Shown here one piece after another: positions 24,687-32,578 of a stretch of DNA of 64,000 nt (positions within the stretch are counted from its first letter, which is position 1; every line of letters starts with the position of its first letter). Under the pieces are notes generated by a model that saw nothing but the letters and a program-made list of their open reading frames with translations, was not told the origin of the DNA and ran no database searches. This stretch comes from a virus. The position numbers were made by a program, and so were the translations under genes. The DNA is taken from IMG/VR virus record IMGVR_UViG_3300036944_001066, positions 1-64,000 of that record; one strand, written 5' to 3'.

Positions 24687-26008
24687 CCGACACCACACCC
24701 ATGCCAGAAGACATCACGATGGCAGCGCACGATGCAGCATTGGCGTTCGTAATGCTGACAGATCGGGAAGAGAGCTTAAGCACTCTGCACGTGGCAGAGC
24801 AGGAGAAGCTTTTCCACATCATCGCCAGTGCGCTTAAGGCGGAGAGGGAGAAATCCTCGACCATAGCGGCGAATGAAGCCGAACGCCGGATCGACAATGA
24901 AGAAGGCTATGACGGCGTCAGGGCTTTCGATGCCGCGGTTACCGCTCGCCGGATACAGGCGGCCATTTCAGGCACACCAAACGCGCACTTAAGCGATGCT
25001 GTGCGCGAACGGATAACCGACGACAAGACCCATCCCCGCTTCATCGCGGGTTACGATGCCGGCCTCGCCGACGGCAAGCGCGAGCGCCATGGTACCGATG
25101 CCCGCCTGCCGCAGGACGTCATCAACCTCGTCATCGCCGCCCGCGAGGCATTCGACACCGGTGACCTTCCAATGATCGAGGAACGCGCACTCGACGAGGC
25201 GCTGGAAGCTTTCTCCGAGCGCGTGCCTTACGAGAACCAGCCCGACGACGAGGAACCAGCCGTCGCCCTCACCGGCCTCCGGTACCGCCCCAACGAGTTC
25301 GACGACTGGGGCCAGATCCGCAACGCCGACGGCAGCATGTTCGCCAGCGTGCGGCGGCCGGCGTCGGAGGAAGAGCTCGCCGAGCATCGCCGCGCCGGCA
25401 CCGATCCTTATGAGGATCTGGCCCGGCGGCTGATGTCCACCTTCGACGCGCCCGCGCCACCGGCATCGCCTGACCCAATCTCTGTGGCAAAGGCCGCGCT
25501 GCAGGCCTGCATAGGCTCGATGGAGGGCGAGTGCGCTGGCAGTCATAAGATCGCGCTGCACCAGGCGGACAAGGCATGCCAGATGATCGCGGGCCTTGCC
25601 CGGCCTGCATCCCCTGACCCCATCGGCTGGTGGTACGAGGACAAGCACGGCTGCATCCTCATGTCGCTCGACATGGCGCTCGGCCGCCGGCACGAAGCCG
25701 AAAACGGCGCCCAACTCAACCTGCTTTACGGCAAGCCGCTCCCGGGCACCGCCCCCACACCCTCAACACATGTGGTGGTGTCAACCACGGCTGTTGACCA
25801 CAACGGCGAGCACATCGAAGCACTCGTTCCAGCCAGAGAAATCCTGATCGCTGACGAGATCGAACGCGTCGTGCAATCCGTCAACGAATGGGACGATCGC
25901 ACATCGCCCGACGACTATCCCGACCATCTGCTGATCACGTCGGAGGAACTGACCGACATCTTGTGCAACTTCGCCGAAACCCTCGCTACCTCGGAGGCAT
26001 CACGATGA
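24683..26008 (+). CDS. Mosaic hypothetical early protein, 441 aa
   Basis: Patchwork of short modules. A helical N-terminus; a segment ending PRFIAGYDAGLADGK; two ASPDPI units (one before VAKAALQACIGSMEGECAG, one before GWWYEDKHG); the linker APTPSTHV, also present in the gene at 30236-30955; and a C-terminal DDRTSPDDYPDHLLITSEEL module shared with the gene just upstream. Such Lego-like composition is typical of rapidly shuffled phage early proteins. No enzymatic motif. Confidence 0.65.
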   Translation: MTDTTPMPEDITMAAHDAALAFVMLTDREESLSTLHVAEQEKLFHIIASALKAEREKSSTIAANEAERRIDNEEGYDGVRAFDAAVTARRIQAAISGTPNAHLSDAVRERITDDKTHPRFIAGYDAGLADGKRERHGTDARLPQDVINLVIAAREAFDTGDLPMIEERALDEALEAFSERVPYENQPDDEEPAVALTGLRYRPNEFDDWGQIRNADGSMFASVRRPASEEELAEHRRAGTDPYEDLARRLMSTFDAPAPPASPDPISVAKAALQACIGSMEGECAGSHKIALHQADKACQMIAGLARPASPDPIGWWYEDKHGCILMSLDMALGRRHEAENGAQLNLLYGKPLPGTAPTPSTHVVVSTTAVDHNGEHIEALVPAREILIADEIERVVQSVNEWDDRTSPDDYPDHLLITSEELTDILCNFAETLATSEASR

Positions 26009-26736
26009 GCCTGCCTATTCTCACGATGACCGGAATTGACGCGAAGACCGACCCGAAGTGGATCAGGTCGATGCTCGGGAATTATGTCTTGAAGAACGGA
26101 TACAGCGGCCTTGAGTTTGCGATCCTCCGGTCTCCAAAGGTCGACCAGTCCCCGCGATACCCCACTCGGGACGTCATCAAGCGGCTGGTCAGCGAAGCAC
26201 ATCCCGGCGATTTCGCCTTTCACCTTTGCGGCAGGTATGCCCGCATGGTTCATAGCCTCGAATGGGCAGAGCTCTGCGACATCATAGATTTCAGCATGGT
26301 TGGTCGCGTTCAGGTCAACTCGACGGAGGCGGACGAGAAGGCCATTCTGACGCTTTGGCGGTTCAGCCAGCACATCAACAAGCCCGTAATCATGCAGTGG
26401 CGAGCCGATGAATTTCCGTCGGTTCCTCACACGGTCCACCTGCTGCAGGACCGTAGTGGCGGGACCGGCCTTGCTGAAACAAGATGGGCCGTCCCTGACC
26501 AGTCAACGCAGCGGGGCCGAAACTATGCACCCATCGGTTACGCCGGTGGCCTTAGCCCTATCAACGTGGCCGACGCCCTTGCCAAGATCAAACCGCTCTC
26601 GCGAGGCCGGCGCTTTTGGGTTGACTGCGAAAGCAGCCTCCGAACTGACGACTGGTTCGATCAAGCGAAAGCTGAGGCTATGGCGGACGCTGTTCACGCC
26701 GCGCTACCGGATACGTTTCAGGAGGTTCGGCCATGA
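26005..26736 (+). CDS. TIM-barrel protein resembling phosphoribosylanthranilate isomerase
   Basis: 243 residues with the rhythm of a beta/alpha barrel: LTMTGIDAKTD, GLEFAILRSPK, DFAFHLCGRYARMV, IDFSMVGRVQVN, KPVIMQWRA, IGYAGGLSPINVADAL and FWVDCESSLRTDD. The GYAGGLSP block resembles the phosphate-binding loop of PRA isomerases. A metabolic role in a phage is doubtful; a repurposed sugar-phosphate-binding protein is possible. Confidence 0.6.
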   Translation: MSLPILTMTGIDAKTDPKWIRSMLGNYVLKNGYSGLEFAILRSPKVDQSPRYPTRDVIKRLVSEAHPGDFAFHLCGRYARMVHSLEWAELCDIIDFSMVGRVQVNSTEADEKAILTLWRFSQHINKPVIMQWRADEFPSVPHTVHLLQDRSGGTGLAETRWAVPDQSTQRGRNYAPIGYAGGLSPINVADALAKIKPLSRGRRFWVDCESSLRTDDWFDQAKAEAMADAVHAALPDTFQEVRP

Positions 26737-26774
26737 CCCCATCGCCCCAACCGAGGGAGGGGGTGCCGGAATGA
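26733..26774 (+). CDS. 13-codon coupling ORF
   Basis: AGGAGG stands 7 bp before ATG 26733. The reading frame MTPSPQPREGVPE ends at 26774. Both ends overlap neighbours as ATGA (with the stop at 26736 and the ATG at 26771). A second strong purine run (GGGAGGGGG) precedes the next start. The layout fits a tiny ORF keeping ribosomes on the message between two genes. Confidence 0.4.
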   Translation: MTPSPQPREGVPE

Positions 26775-27061
26775 CCACCCGGATTACCTGCTGCGTGCCT
26801 TTCTGCAAACGCAGCTATCACAACCGAGAGGAATATACGGCTTGGATCTGCGCGCCTCATTGGCGCGCAGTTTCTGTTTTGAAGCGCCGTCGCTGTAGCA
26901 AGATGCGGCGGCAGTATCTTCGGAGATTTGGCGCCAACCCGCCGTGGGCCTACAAGGGCGGTTCGCCCGATCGCCTGGCGGCTGCGAAGCTCTACCGTCT
27001 TCGCAACAAGGCATGGGATTCGTGCATGCGGCAGGCTATCGAACGGGCAATGGGCATCTGA
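26771..27061 (+). CDS. Small Cys-rich basic protein, 96 aa
   Basis: Starts TTRITCCVPFCKRSYHN; Cys and His spacing (CC...C...H...C-x-x-H) suggests a zinc-binding site, followed by an Arg/Lys-rich helical tail (LKRRRCSKMRRQYLRRFG). Last gene of the rightward early operon. Probably nucleic-acid binding. Confidence 0.65.
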   Translation: MTTRITCCVPFCKRSYHNREEYTAWICAPHWRAVSVLKRRRCSKMRRQYLRRFGANPPWAYKGGSPDRLAAAKLYRLRNKAWDSCMRQAIERAMGI

Positions 27062-27363
27062 TTTCGGGAATAAATGTGGAAATCCTAGCCCCGTCAAAAG
27101 CGGGTATAGAGGCGGGTATTATTCGAATTTGCCCTTTTTATTTTCCAGCAAAATCAACACCCTGCGGACCTTAAGTCGAAAGACACCTCTTCCGCCATTC
27201 TTATATCCGAGATTGTCCATATACGTCCTTAACCCCCTTGAAAACCTAGCTTTTTTGCTGCACTTTAGTCCGTATGTGTCCGGGATAAACCGGATTAATC
27301 CGAAGCAAAAGCGGGTATAATGGCGGGTATAGAAATCAAAAAAGGCGGGTATAGGAGAAATGC
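27062..27363. other. Candidate attP region with GCGGGTATA repeats
   Basis: A 302-bp AT-rich gap without a gene. It holds five copies of GCGGGTAT(A/T), at 27100, 27112, 27311, 27323 and 27345. Two of the pairs share the same 12-bp spacing and sit in near-identical AAAAGCGGGTATA blocks about 210 bp apart. A perfect palindrome CGGATTAATCCG lies at 27292-27303. Because it directly precedes a P4-type integrase whose N-terminal domain binds arm sites, I read the repeats as integrase arm sites around the phage attachment core. The core itself cannot be fixed without the host junctions. Confidence 0.6.
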
Positions 27364-28638
27364 GTGGCGGCGCTGACGGATACCCAATGCCGCAAGGCGA
27401 AAGCGGCCAAAAAGAACTACAAACTACCCGACGGTCGCGGGCTTCAGCTATTCATAAGTCCGACCGGACTTAAGTCGTGGCAATATCGCTATAAGCTGAA
27501 AGGCGGTTCCGAAAAGGTATTGACGATCGGCAACTATCCAGAGGTGTCGCTGGCTGACGCACGAACCCATCGAGACAAAGCGCGCGCCGAACTGAACGCC
27601 GGGAAAGATCCAGCCATCGTCAAACGGCTCAGCAAGCTGACTGCGCAGCGCAACGGCGAACACACATTCGAGGTTGTGGCGCGTGAGTGGTGGGAGTTCC
27701 AGAAACCGAACTGGGTCGCGCAGCATGCGAAGGACGTTCTCGACAGCCTTGTCGAAGAGGTGTTCCCTCATATCGGATCGGCACCGATAAAGGATCTGTC
27801 CCCGGTTGAGGTGCTGGCCGTCCTGCGCATGATCGAACAGCGAGGCGCGATCGAGACAGCACGTCGAGTGCGGCAGCGCATGTCGGCCGTGTTCGTCTAT
27901 GCCATCGCTTCAGGTCGCGGCGATACTGATCCAGCCGCCGTCGTGCAGAAAGCAATGTCCCCTCTCATGAAGGGACGTCAGCCGGCGATCACCAACCTGT
28001 TGCAGGCACGCACCATGCTGCGGCGGGTAGAGACGAACCCCAGTCACCCGGTAACGCAGCTGGCAATGCGCATCCTCGCGCTCACGGCAGTTCGCCCAGG
28101 CTCGCTGCTCACCACGCCTTGGAGCGAATGGACGGATGAGGTGCTGGAAGAGGGCCTGTGGCTCATTCCGGCCGAGCGCATGAAACTGAAGATGGCGCAG
28201 AAGGTGAACGACGAGAAATCGCACATCGTGCCATTGTCGAGCCAATGCGTCGAGGCGATCCGGGCGGTGCGCCGCATCACCGGGCGCGGTCCCTATGCGT
28301 TCCCGAATGGCCGCAGCGCGCACAAAACGATGTCAGGCAACGCCTTGGGGTATCTCCTCAACCGATCCGGATATCATCACAAGCACGTGCCGCACGGATG
28401 GCGCGCGACGTTCTCATCAGTGATGAATGAGAATTTCCCGGGAGACAAGCACATCATCGACCTGATGCTGGCACACGTGCCGAAGGACAAGGTGGAAGGC
28501 GCCTATAACCGCGCGCTGCACTTGAAGCGCCGCATCCAACTGGCGCAGGAATGGGCAGACCTCATAATGAAAGACGCCCCCGCAGCGGATAGTTTGCTGC
28601 CGAGGGCGCGTAAAATTCTAAAAGACGCCGAGAACTAG
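27364..28638 (+). CDS. int: Tyrosine integrase, P4 type with arm-binding (DUF4102) domain
   Basis: 424 residues, GTG start after GGAG. Residues 1-85 are the arm-binding domain (LPDGRGLQLFISPTGLKSWQYRY, LTIGNYPEVSLADAR). The catalytic domain shows R244 (TAVRPGSLL), H344-GWR347 and nucleophile Y381 (GAYNRAL), so it looks active. It catalyses integration and, with an excisionase, excision. It ends in a CTAG shared with the convergent gene. Confidence 0.95.
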   Translation: MAALTDTQCRKAKAAKKNYKLPDGRGLQLFISPTGLKSWQYRYKLKGGSEKVLTIGNYPEVSLADARTHRDKARAELNAGKDPAIVKRLSKLTAQRNGEHTFEVVAREWWEFQKPNWVAQHAKDVLDSLVEEVFPHIGSAPIKDLSPVEVLAVLRMIEQRGAIETARRVRQRMSAVFVYAIASGRGDTDPAAVVQKAMSPLMKGRQPAITNLLQARTMLRRVETNPSHPVTQLAMRILALTAVRPGSLLTTPWSEWTDEVLEEGLWLIPAERMKLKMAQKVNDEKSHIVPLSSQCVEAIRAVRRITGRGPYAFPNGRSAHKTMSGNALGYLLNRSGYHHKHVPHGWRATFSSVMNENFPGDKHIIDLMLAHVPKDKVEGAYNRALHLKRRIQLAQEWADLIMKDAPAADSLLPRARKILKDAEN

Positions 28639-28829
28639 GACCGCTTTTCGGTTTTCGTATCGCTACCTGTCTGAGCCCAAAAATCACTTGGATTAAGTAC
28701 AGCGGCGTGATCGCCCGTCATAAGCATTATTGCAGTGCCGTGCTGGCAAACAGACCGATAAATCTGATCAAGAAGCCGTTCCCGGCTTGGACGCAGCACA
28801 TCTTCCAGCGCCTGTTCTATCTTATTCAT
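28635..28829 (-). CDS. Small hypothetical protein convergent with integrase, 64 aa
   Basis: ATG 28829 (MNKIEQALEDVLRPSRERLL) overlaps the last base of the upstream gene's stop region. The helical N-terminus is followed by TAIMLMTGDHAAVLNPSDFW. Its stop shares the palindrome CTAG with the integrase stop, so the two genes overlap tail to tail by 4 bp. Confidence 0.55.
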   Translation of the reverse strand: MNKIEQALEDVLRPSRERLLDQIYRSVCQHGTAIMLMTGDHAAVLNPSDFWAQTGSDTKTEKRS

Positions 28830-29263
28830 CACTTCACCTCCCGCTCCACATCGAGCGCGCGGAAAAGTGCCAGCAAAATAGCGATCGGTGCGGTTCCGAC
28901 ACGCTGCTCTTCGCCATCGACGATCTTGGTACAGAATAGCTGACATCTCGGCCCTTTAAGCCGCGCCATCCATCCGCCCTTTGATTGGCGCTTGAACAGT
29001 TGCAGATCCCAATCGGGCAGCATCCGTTCTACAAGGGCAATGGCGGCATCGATGGAGGCGGTGCATTCGTCAGGTATGAGAAATGTATAGCCTCCAAACC
29101 CGCCCAAATACCATGTATCAGATCGCTCACCCCATGCGTCCGTTTCCATAAACATCGCTTCCATTGGCATGCTACCAACGGCCATAGCGATTAGGCCATT
29201 TAGTCTCGGGTCCGGCTCCGTCGCCTTCTCCAGGCGCTCAATAATATCCTGAAACTTGCTCAT
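28829..29263 (-). CDS. Phage early hypothetical protein, 144 aa
   Basis: FQDIIERLEKATEPDPRLNGLIAMAVG begins a domain common in Rhizobiales phages next to short modular early proteins. Later blocks are YLGGFGGYTFLIPDECTASIDAAIALVERMLPDWDLQLF and TAPIAILLALFRALD. Function unknown. ATG overlaps the upstream stop. Confidence 0.7.
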   Translation of the reverse strand: MSKFQDIIERLEKATEPDPRLNGLIAMAVGSMPMEAMFMETDAWGERSDTWYLGGFGGYTFLIPDECTASIDAAIALVERMLPDWDLQLFKRQSKGGWMARLKGPRCQLFCTKIVDGEEQRVGTAPIAILLALFRALDVEREVK

Positions 29264-29520
29264 ATCGGTCTCTCCGGTCTCCGGCTCCAGCCTTTTTCAT
29301 TGTCGCTTTTCGCGCCGCGGTAAATGGCCCATTTATCTACCGTCGGCGAGGATTCTATGCCGTCGCGCCGCAGCCAGTAAAAGAACGTCTCGTCTCGATC
29401 GAGCATCAACGCATAGCCGTCTGGCATCTGCACGATGCCGAGGCTCTTACTCACATCAGTGCAGCCCATCGACACGTGATCGGCAACGACGGCGGCCATG
29501 ACCTCGGCGCGGTCATCCAT
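29260..29520 (-). CDS. Hypothetical early protein, 86 aa
   Basis: Compact alpha/beta protein (VSKSLGIVQMPDGYALMLDRDETFFYWLRRDG) ending in a basic tail. ATG 29520 gives TGATG coupling; a GTG one codon earlier is an alternative. Not recognised. Confidence 0.6.
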   Translation of the reverse strand: MDDRAEVMAAVVADHVSMGCTDVSKSLGIVQMPDGYALMLDRDETFFYWLRRDGIESSPTVDKWAIYRGAKSDNEKGWSRRPERPI

Positions 29521-30239
29521 CACTTCCCCTTCCTCTGTTCGTTCAACCGATGGAGCCGCAGCGCTGCGGCACTGCCGGCGTGATGCTTCGCGGCTTCTGC
29601 CGCCTTCAACTGCCCCAGCGTCCCAACTCTGACGTCGTGGCGCATTTCGTTGAAGGTGCGAGCCTGCTTGTCGTGCCAGTCTGCGACAACATCGAACGGA
29701 TCTCTTCCTACGTCAGCCGCTTCGCCGGCGCCCATAATGGCTGAGACTACGTCCATGATGCGACCTGGCCCGCATCCATACTCGCCGCAGCCTTCGCCAG
29801 TTTTCTCCAACCCTTCCTTCAATCTGCGGATGGCGGCACCGACGATGTGAGCGTGGCTAGGAAGCTCGTAGACATTTGCGGCCTCTGCCACCGCCGCTGC
29901 GCTCTCAAGCGCCGCCGCAAGCCTCGCCTCCAACTCCCTCACCTGCCGCCGTAACCGGCAGACTTCCGGCAGGTGCGAGTGCGTATCGTCAATCGCGATG
30001 CCCTTGGCGGCCGATGCCTTAACGGCGCATGGCCCGCATCGAACGCGGTCGCCAAACTCGAAGCAGGAATCAGGGTCAGGGCATACCCCGATAACATCGC
30101 CTCTCTTGTCGACATCGCAAAGTGCCTGGCGCCCGATGTGCGGGCAGTGCCCGACGTGCATGCCGCCTTGCTCGGCCGACCATAACGCAGCGAACGGCAC
30201 CGGCATCGCGCCATAACGGAGAATGTTCGCCTGCATCAT
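29520..30239 (-). CDS. Hypothetical protein with Cys-rich N-terminus, 239 aa
   Basis: Cys/His pattern in the first 75 residues (HCPHIG, ALCDVD, GVCPDPDSC, RCGPC) suggests a metal-binding domain. A coiled coil (LRRQVRELEARLAAALESAAAVAEA) and a modular C-terminus (GEGCGEYGCGPGRIMDVVSAIMGAGEAAD) follow. Part of the small leftward operon. Confidence 0.65.
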   Translation of the reverse strand: MMQANILRYGAMPVPFAALWSAEQGGMHVGHCPHIGRQALCDVDKRGDVIGVCPDPDSCFEFGDRVRCGPCAVKASAAKGIAIDDTHSHLPEVCRLRRQVRELEARLAAALESAAAVAEAANVYELPSHAHIVGAAIRRLKEGLEKTGEGCGEYGCGPGRIMDVVSAIMGAGEAADVGRDPFDVVADWHDKQARTFNEMRHDVRVGTLGQLKAAEAAKHHAGSAAALRLHRLNEQRKGK

Positions 30240-30955
30240 TCCGACACCCCCTCCCTCGTTGCGGGTGGTGGGGTGCGCAGTACCAGTACCGGCACTTCGC
30301 GATTTGGGCCGCGTGACGCGATCCTGGCAGCGATCACCATGGCCTCCTCAAGAGTTTTGGCGCGCTCAATGGTCACGCCCTCAGCCATGAGCCGGCCATT
30401 GATGTATCGGTCAAATTCGTAGGTAAGGGCGCGGATCGCGACGGCCAATTTCTCGATAGCCACGGTCTCTGCGCCGACCTGTTTCGCTCGGGCATAGTCG
30501 CGGACTTCGCGCAAGCCCTGGACTACGTGCTTGGCCTCGGCGGCGTGCTTGTCAGCCAGCGCGGCCGCAAGCTCGATACCGTAGGCTACGGCCTTGGCCT
30601 TCTCGTCACGCATCCGCTTCATGCTGTAGCGGGGGCCGTCGTCACCGATCACATGTGTTGAGGGTGTGGGGGCGCCAGCCTTCAGACGCTCCACCTCGGC
30701 CTTCAGCCTCGCAACTTCCTTCTCGGCCGCCAGCGCCCGCCTGAGCTGACTTGGCTCCATCGTGGAGTTTTCGATGACGTTGGCCTTCCAGGAAGAGAAC
30801 GTCGCCCAACCTTCGTAAGTAGGGGATTTTCCGGCGGCCTCGGCTCTCGCTCGCTCAAAGTCCTGCAAGATCCGCGCAAGCGGGATAATCGGCTGTCCTG
30901 CGGCCATGCCTTCAAGCATCACCATCTCTTCATACGTGAGATCTGAGAGTTTCAT
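30236..30955 (-). CDS. Modular coiled-coil early protein, 239 aa
   Basis: ATG 30955. Residues about 1-40 (LSDLTYEEMVMLEGMAAGQPI); a helical coiled coil (ALAAEKEVARLKAEVERLKAG); then the linker APTPSTHV, shared with the 441-residue protein at 24683-26008 and with a 24-bp DNA identity; then a helical domain and a C-terminal strand (NREVPVLVLRTPPP). Family not recognised. Confidence 0.65.
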   Translation of the reverse strand: MKLSDLTYEEMVMLEGMAAGQPIIPLARILQDFERARAEAAGKSPTYEGWATFSSWKANVIENSTMEPSQLRRALAAEKEVARLKAEVERLKAGAPTPSTHVIGDDGPRYSMKRMRDEKAKAVAYGIELAAALADKHAAEAKHVVQGLREVRDYARAKQVGAETVAIEKLAVAIRALTYEFDRYINGRLMAEGVTIERAKTLEEAMVIAARIASRGPNREVPVLVLRTPPPATREGVSE

Positions 30956-31170
30956 GACGGCACCCGCTGGCCGTCCTGAATCCACGCCTCGATGTCGGAG
31001 GAAAGCCAGCGCGTGCATTTCTCGCCGCGGCGGTGCGCCTGCGGGAATTTGCCGTCGCTCATCCACTTATAGATCGTGCTTCGGCCGATTTTCGTTCGGT
31101 CGCTCACTTCGTTGATGTTGAGATATTCCGCCACGATGGGCGATCCGCGTGTTGCGGCTGCGTCGTTCAT
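30952..31170 (-). CDS. AlpA-like regulator / excisionase
   Basis: 72 residues with a MerR-like winged helix-turn-helix: EYLNINEVSDRTKIGRSTIYKWMSDGKFPQ, then SSDIEAWIQ. AlpA-type proteins act as excisionases or activators of integrase. It heads a leftward operon that runs towards the integrase from the opposite side. ATG 31170. Confidence 0.85.
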   Translation of the reverse strand: MNDAAATRGSPIVAEYLNINEVSDRTKIGRSTIYKWMSDGKFPQAHRRGEKCTRWLSSDIEAWIQDGQRVPS

Positions 31171-31196
31171 ATCCGGGCTCCTGAAATAGAGGAAAG

Positions 31197-31261
31197 GAGC
31201 GCTAAAAAGCGCTCGCCCGTGTCCGCATGGACAAACTCGGCCAAATACGGCCAAATGTCAA
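31197..31261 (-). promoter_or_regulatory. Promoter/operator region of the AlpA operon
   Basis: On the minus strand a perfect TTGACA (31256-31261) is followed by a spacer containing a tandem 10-bp repeat, CGGCCAAAT(A/G) (31238-31247 and 31248-31257). The expected -10 position is poorly conserved. In the leader, GAGCGCT (31197-31203) and AGCGCTC (31208-31214) form a perfect 7-bp hairpin. Repeats overlapping the promoter suggest repressor or AlpA autoregulation. Confidence 0.55.
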
Positions 31262-31269
31262 TGCTCGTT

Positions 31270-31380
31270 TTAGGTGGAGCCGATTGCGATCCAAATCACG
31301 AATATGACCAGCGCAACCGCCAAGTATCTGCCTTGGGGTTTTGCTGCCTGTGTCACGTGTCTGGCCTTAAACCGGCTCAT
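31270..31380 (-). CDS. Single-span membrane peptide of lysis cassette 1, 36 aa
   Basis: ATG 31380 lies inside the 3' end of the holin-like gene. The product begins MSRFKARHVTQ, then a membrane span (YLAVALVIFVIWIAIG), ending at TAA 31270-31272. Its overlap with a holin-like gene and its single span suggest a pinholin, antiholin or holin accessory peptide. Confidence 0.5.
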   Translation of the reverse strand: MSRFKARHVTQAAKPQGRYLAVALVIFVIWIAIGST

Positions 31381-31708
31381 CAACCTTCTCCGCCTTCAGT
31401 TCGTTGCGACGAATCTTCCAGGACGCGAGAATGATTTCGGCGATGACCACTCCGCCGACGCCCATGAGGAAACCTCCTGCGCTGGCGGAATGTTCCACGC
31501 TGATCGTCAGAACATGCCCCAGCGACCATTGCACAAGGGGCACGCCAATGGGCGCTGTGAAGTATGCCGTCGTGAACCCGACGAACAATTTTCGTGCGCC
31601 AGATCCCCAGCCGCGCCACTCCATTGCGACCGATACCGCGGCACCGGCAAAGCCTGCCAGCGCAATTTCGCCCCGCCCCGAGGCAAGCCAGTCCCACGGA
31701 TTGCTCAT
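31367..31708 (-). CDS. Holin-like membrane protein, 113 aa
   Basis: Three hydrophobic stretches (IALAGFAGAAVSVAMEW, LFVGFTTAYFTAPIGVPLVQW, GGFLMGVGGVVIAEIILASW) and a charged C-terminus give the topology of class I holins. Located between a second holin-like gene and the 36-residue peptide. Confidence 0.75.
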   Translation of the reverse strand: MSNPWDWLASGRGEIALAGFAGAAVSVAMEWRGWGSGARKLFVGFTTAYFTAPIGVPLVQWSLGHVLTISVEHSASAGGFLMGVGGVVIAEIILASWKIRRNELKAEKVDEPV

Positions 31709-31718
31709 TCGCCTGCCC

Positions 31719-32237
31719 TTAGCGCTTCACACTGCGCAGCAACGTATTGCCGCCCATGTAAAGCCCTGTGTAAACCGTAAAGATCGTGATGAAGGTCGCG
31801 ACATCAAGCCCGATTTCGATCTGAACGCCCGTGCCCATTGCCCACAGAGCGGCATTGATCATCGGCCGCACCATGACATACCAGGCGATGCAGCCGAGCA
31901 TCAGCCACATGCCGGCAGGCCGCCACAGCCAGCCGAACCCGCTGTCCTTTTGCATTTCTGCCAGCTGCAGCTTATTGCCTTCGCGCTGCGCCTCAAGCGC
32001 GGCCATCATGATCTGCGGCAGATCACACTCCGCCTGCTGCACTGCGGCTTCCAGCTGCGGCGCCGGCAACGAGGGAAGTTCTTCCGGCTTTACGCCTGCC
32101 TTCTCGGCAATGACGTCAATGACGGTCCCGCCGATCTCGCCGGCAGTGCCACCGACCTGCTTGGTCAGGATTTCCTTGAGGAGCGGCGCACCGATGCGCA
32201 CCGCAGTATCGAGGAGAATTGCTGCGATGGCGCTCAT
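31719..32237 (-). CDS. 3TM holin (gene-transfer-release type), 172 aa
   Basis: The N-terminal amphipathic half (APLLKEILTKQVGGTAGEIGG), a coil (ALEAQREGNKLQLAEMQKDS) and a hydrophobic C-terminal half (GWLWRPAGMWLMLGCIAWYVMV, FITIFTVYTGLYMGG) match the 3TM holin family found in alphaproteobacterial phages and gene transfer agents. Forms the membrane holes that release or activate endolysin. Confidence 0.82.
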   Translation of the reverse strand: MSAIAAILLDTAVRIGAPLLKEILTKQVGGTAGEIGGTVIDVIAEKAGVKPEELPSLPAPQLEAAVQQAECDLPQIMMAALEAQREGNKLQLAEMQKDSGFGWLWRPAGMWLMLGCIAWYVMVRPMINAALWAMGTGVQIEIGLDVATFITIFTVYTGLYMGGNTLLRSVKR

Positions 32238-32578
32238 GGTGCCGGCTCCGGTTCGAGATCAGGAATTTCGACAGTCTGCCCGGCGAGCGCATGCGTGGTG
32301 TCGCCGAGGAACTGGATGCGCCCGTCGGTGACATAGGAATGGCACCGGTGGTGAATGTCTTTTGCTGGGTCGTCGAACTCTTCGGCTTTGTCGCTCGGTT
32401 CGTTCCATGTCACCAGAATGGAGGGCGTGAAGGTCGGCGCTTCCGGATTGCCGTTGTATTCCCAACGGGGGCCGAGCCCGACACCGGTTCGCACCTGGTG
32501 GCGCTCGTTGCAGCCGGGACACCGGAAGAACAGCCGGCCGTCTTCGCCTTGTCGAAGTATGCGGCTTAACGCGCTCAC
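32234..32578 (-). CDS. DUF6527 family protein
   Basis: 114 residues, GTG start overlapping the endolysin stop. Zinc-like Cys pair (FRCPGCNERH) and family blocks YNGNPEAPTFTPSILVTW and HRCHSYVTDGRIQFLGDTTHALAGQTVEIP. Common beside phage lysis genes; role unknown. Confidence 0.85.
   Translation of the reverse strand: MSALSRILRQGEDGRLFFRCPGCNERHQVRTGVGLGPRWEYNGNPEAPTFTPSILVTWNEPSDKAEEFDDPAKDIHHRCHSYVTDGRIQFLGDTTHALAGQTVEIPDLEPEPAP

Noticed and set aside
25111-25123. GCAGGACGT inside the 441-residue gene as another late-leader copy
   Set aside because: Coding sequence, lacks the GTGC arm, no -10 box upstream and no start codon downstream.
27062-27363. tRNA or tRNA fragment as integration site
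   Set aside because: No cloverleaf or TTCGANTC-type T-loop could be found in the gap or elsewhere in the window.
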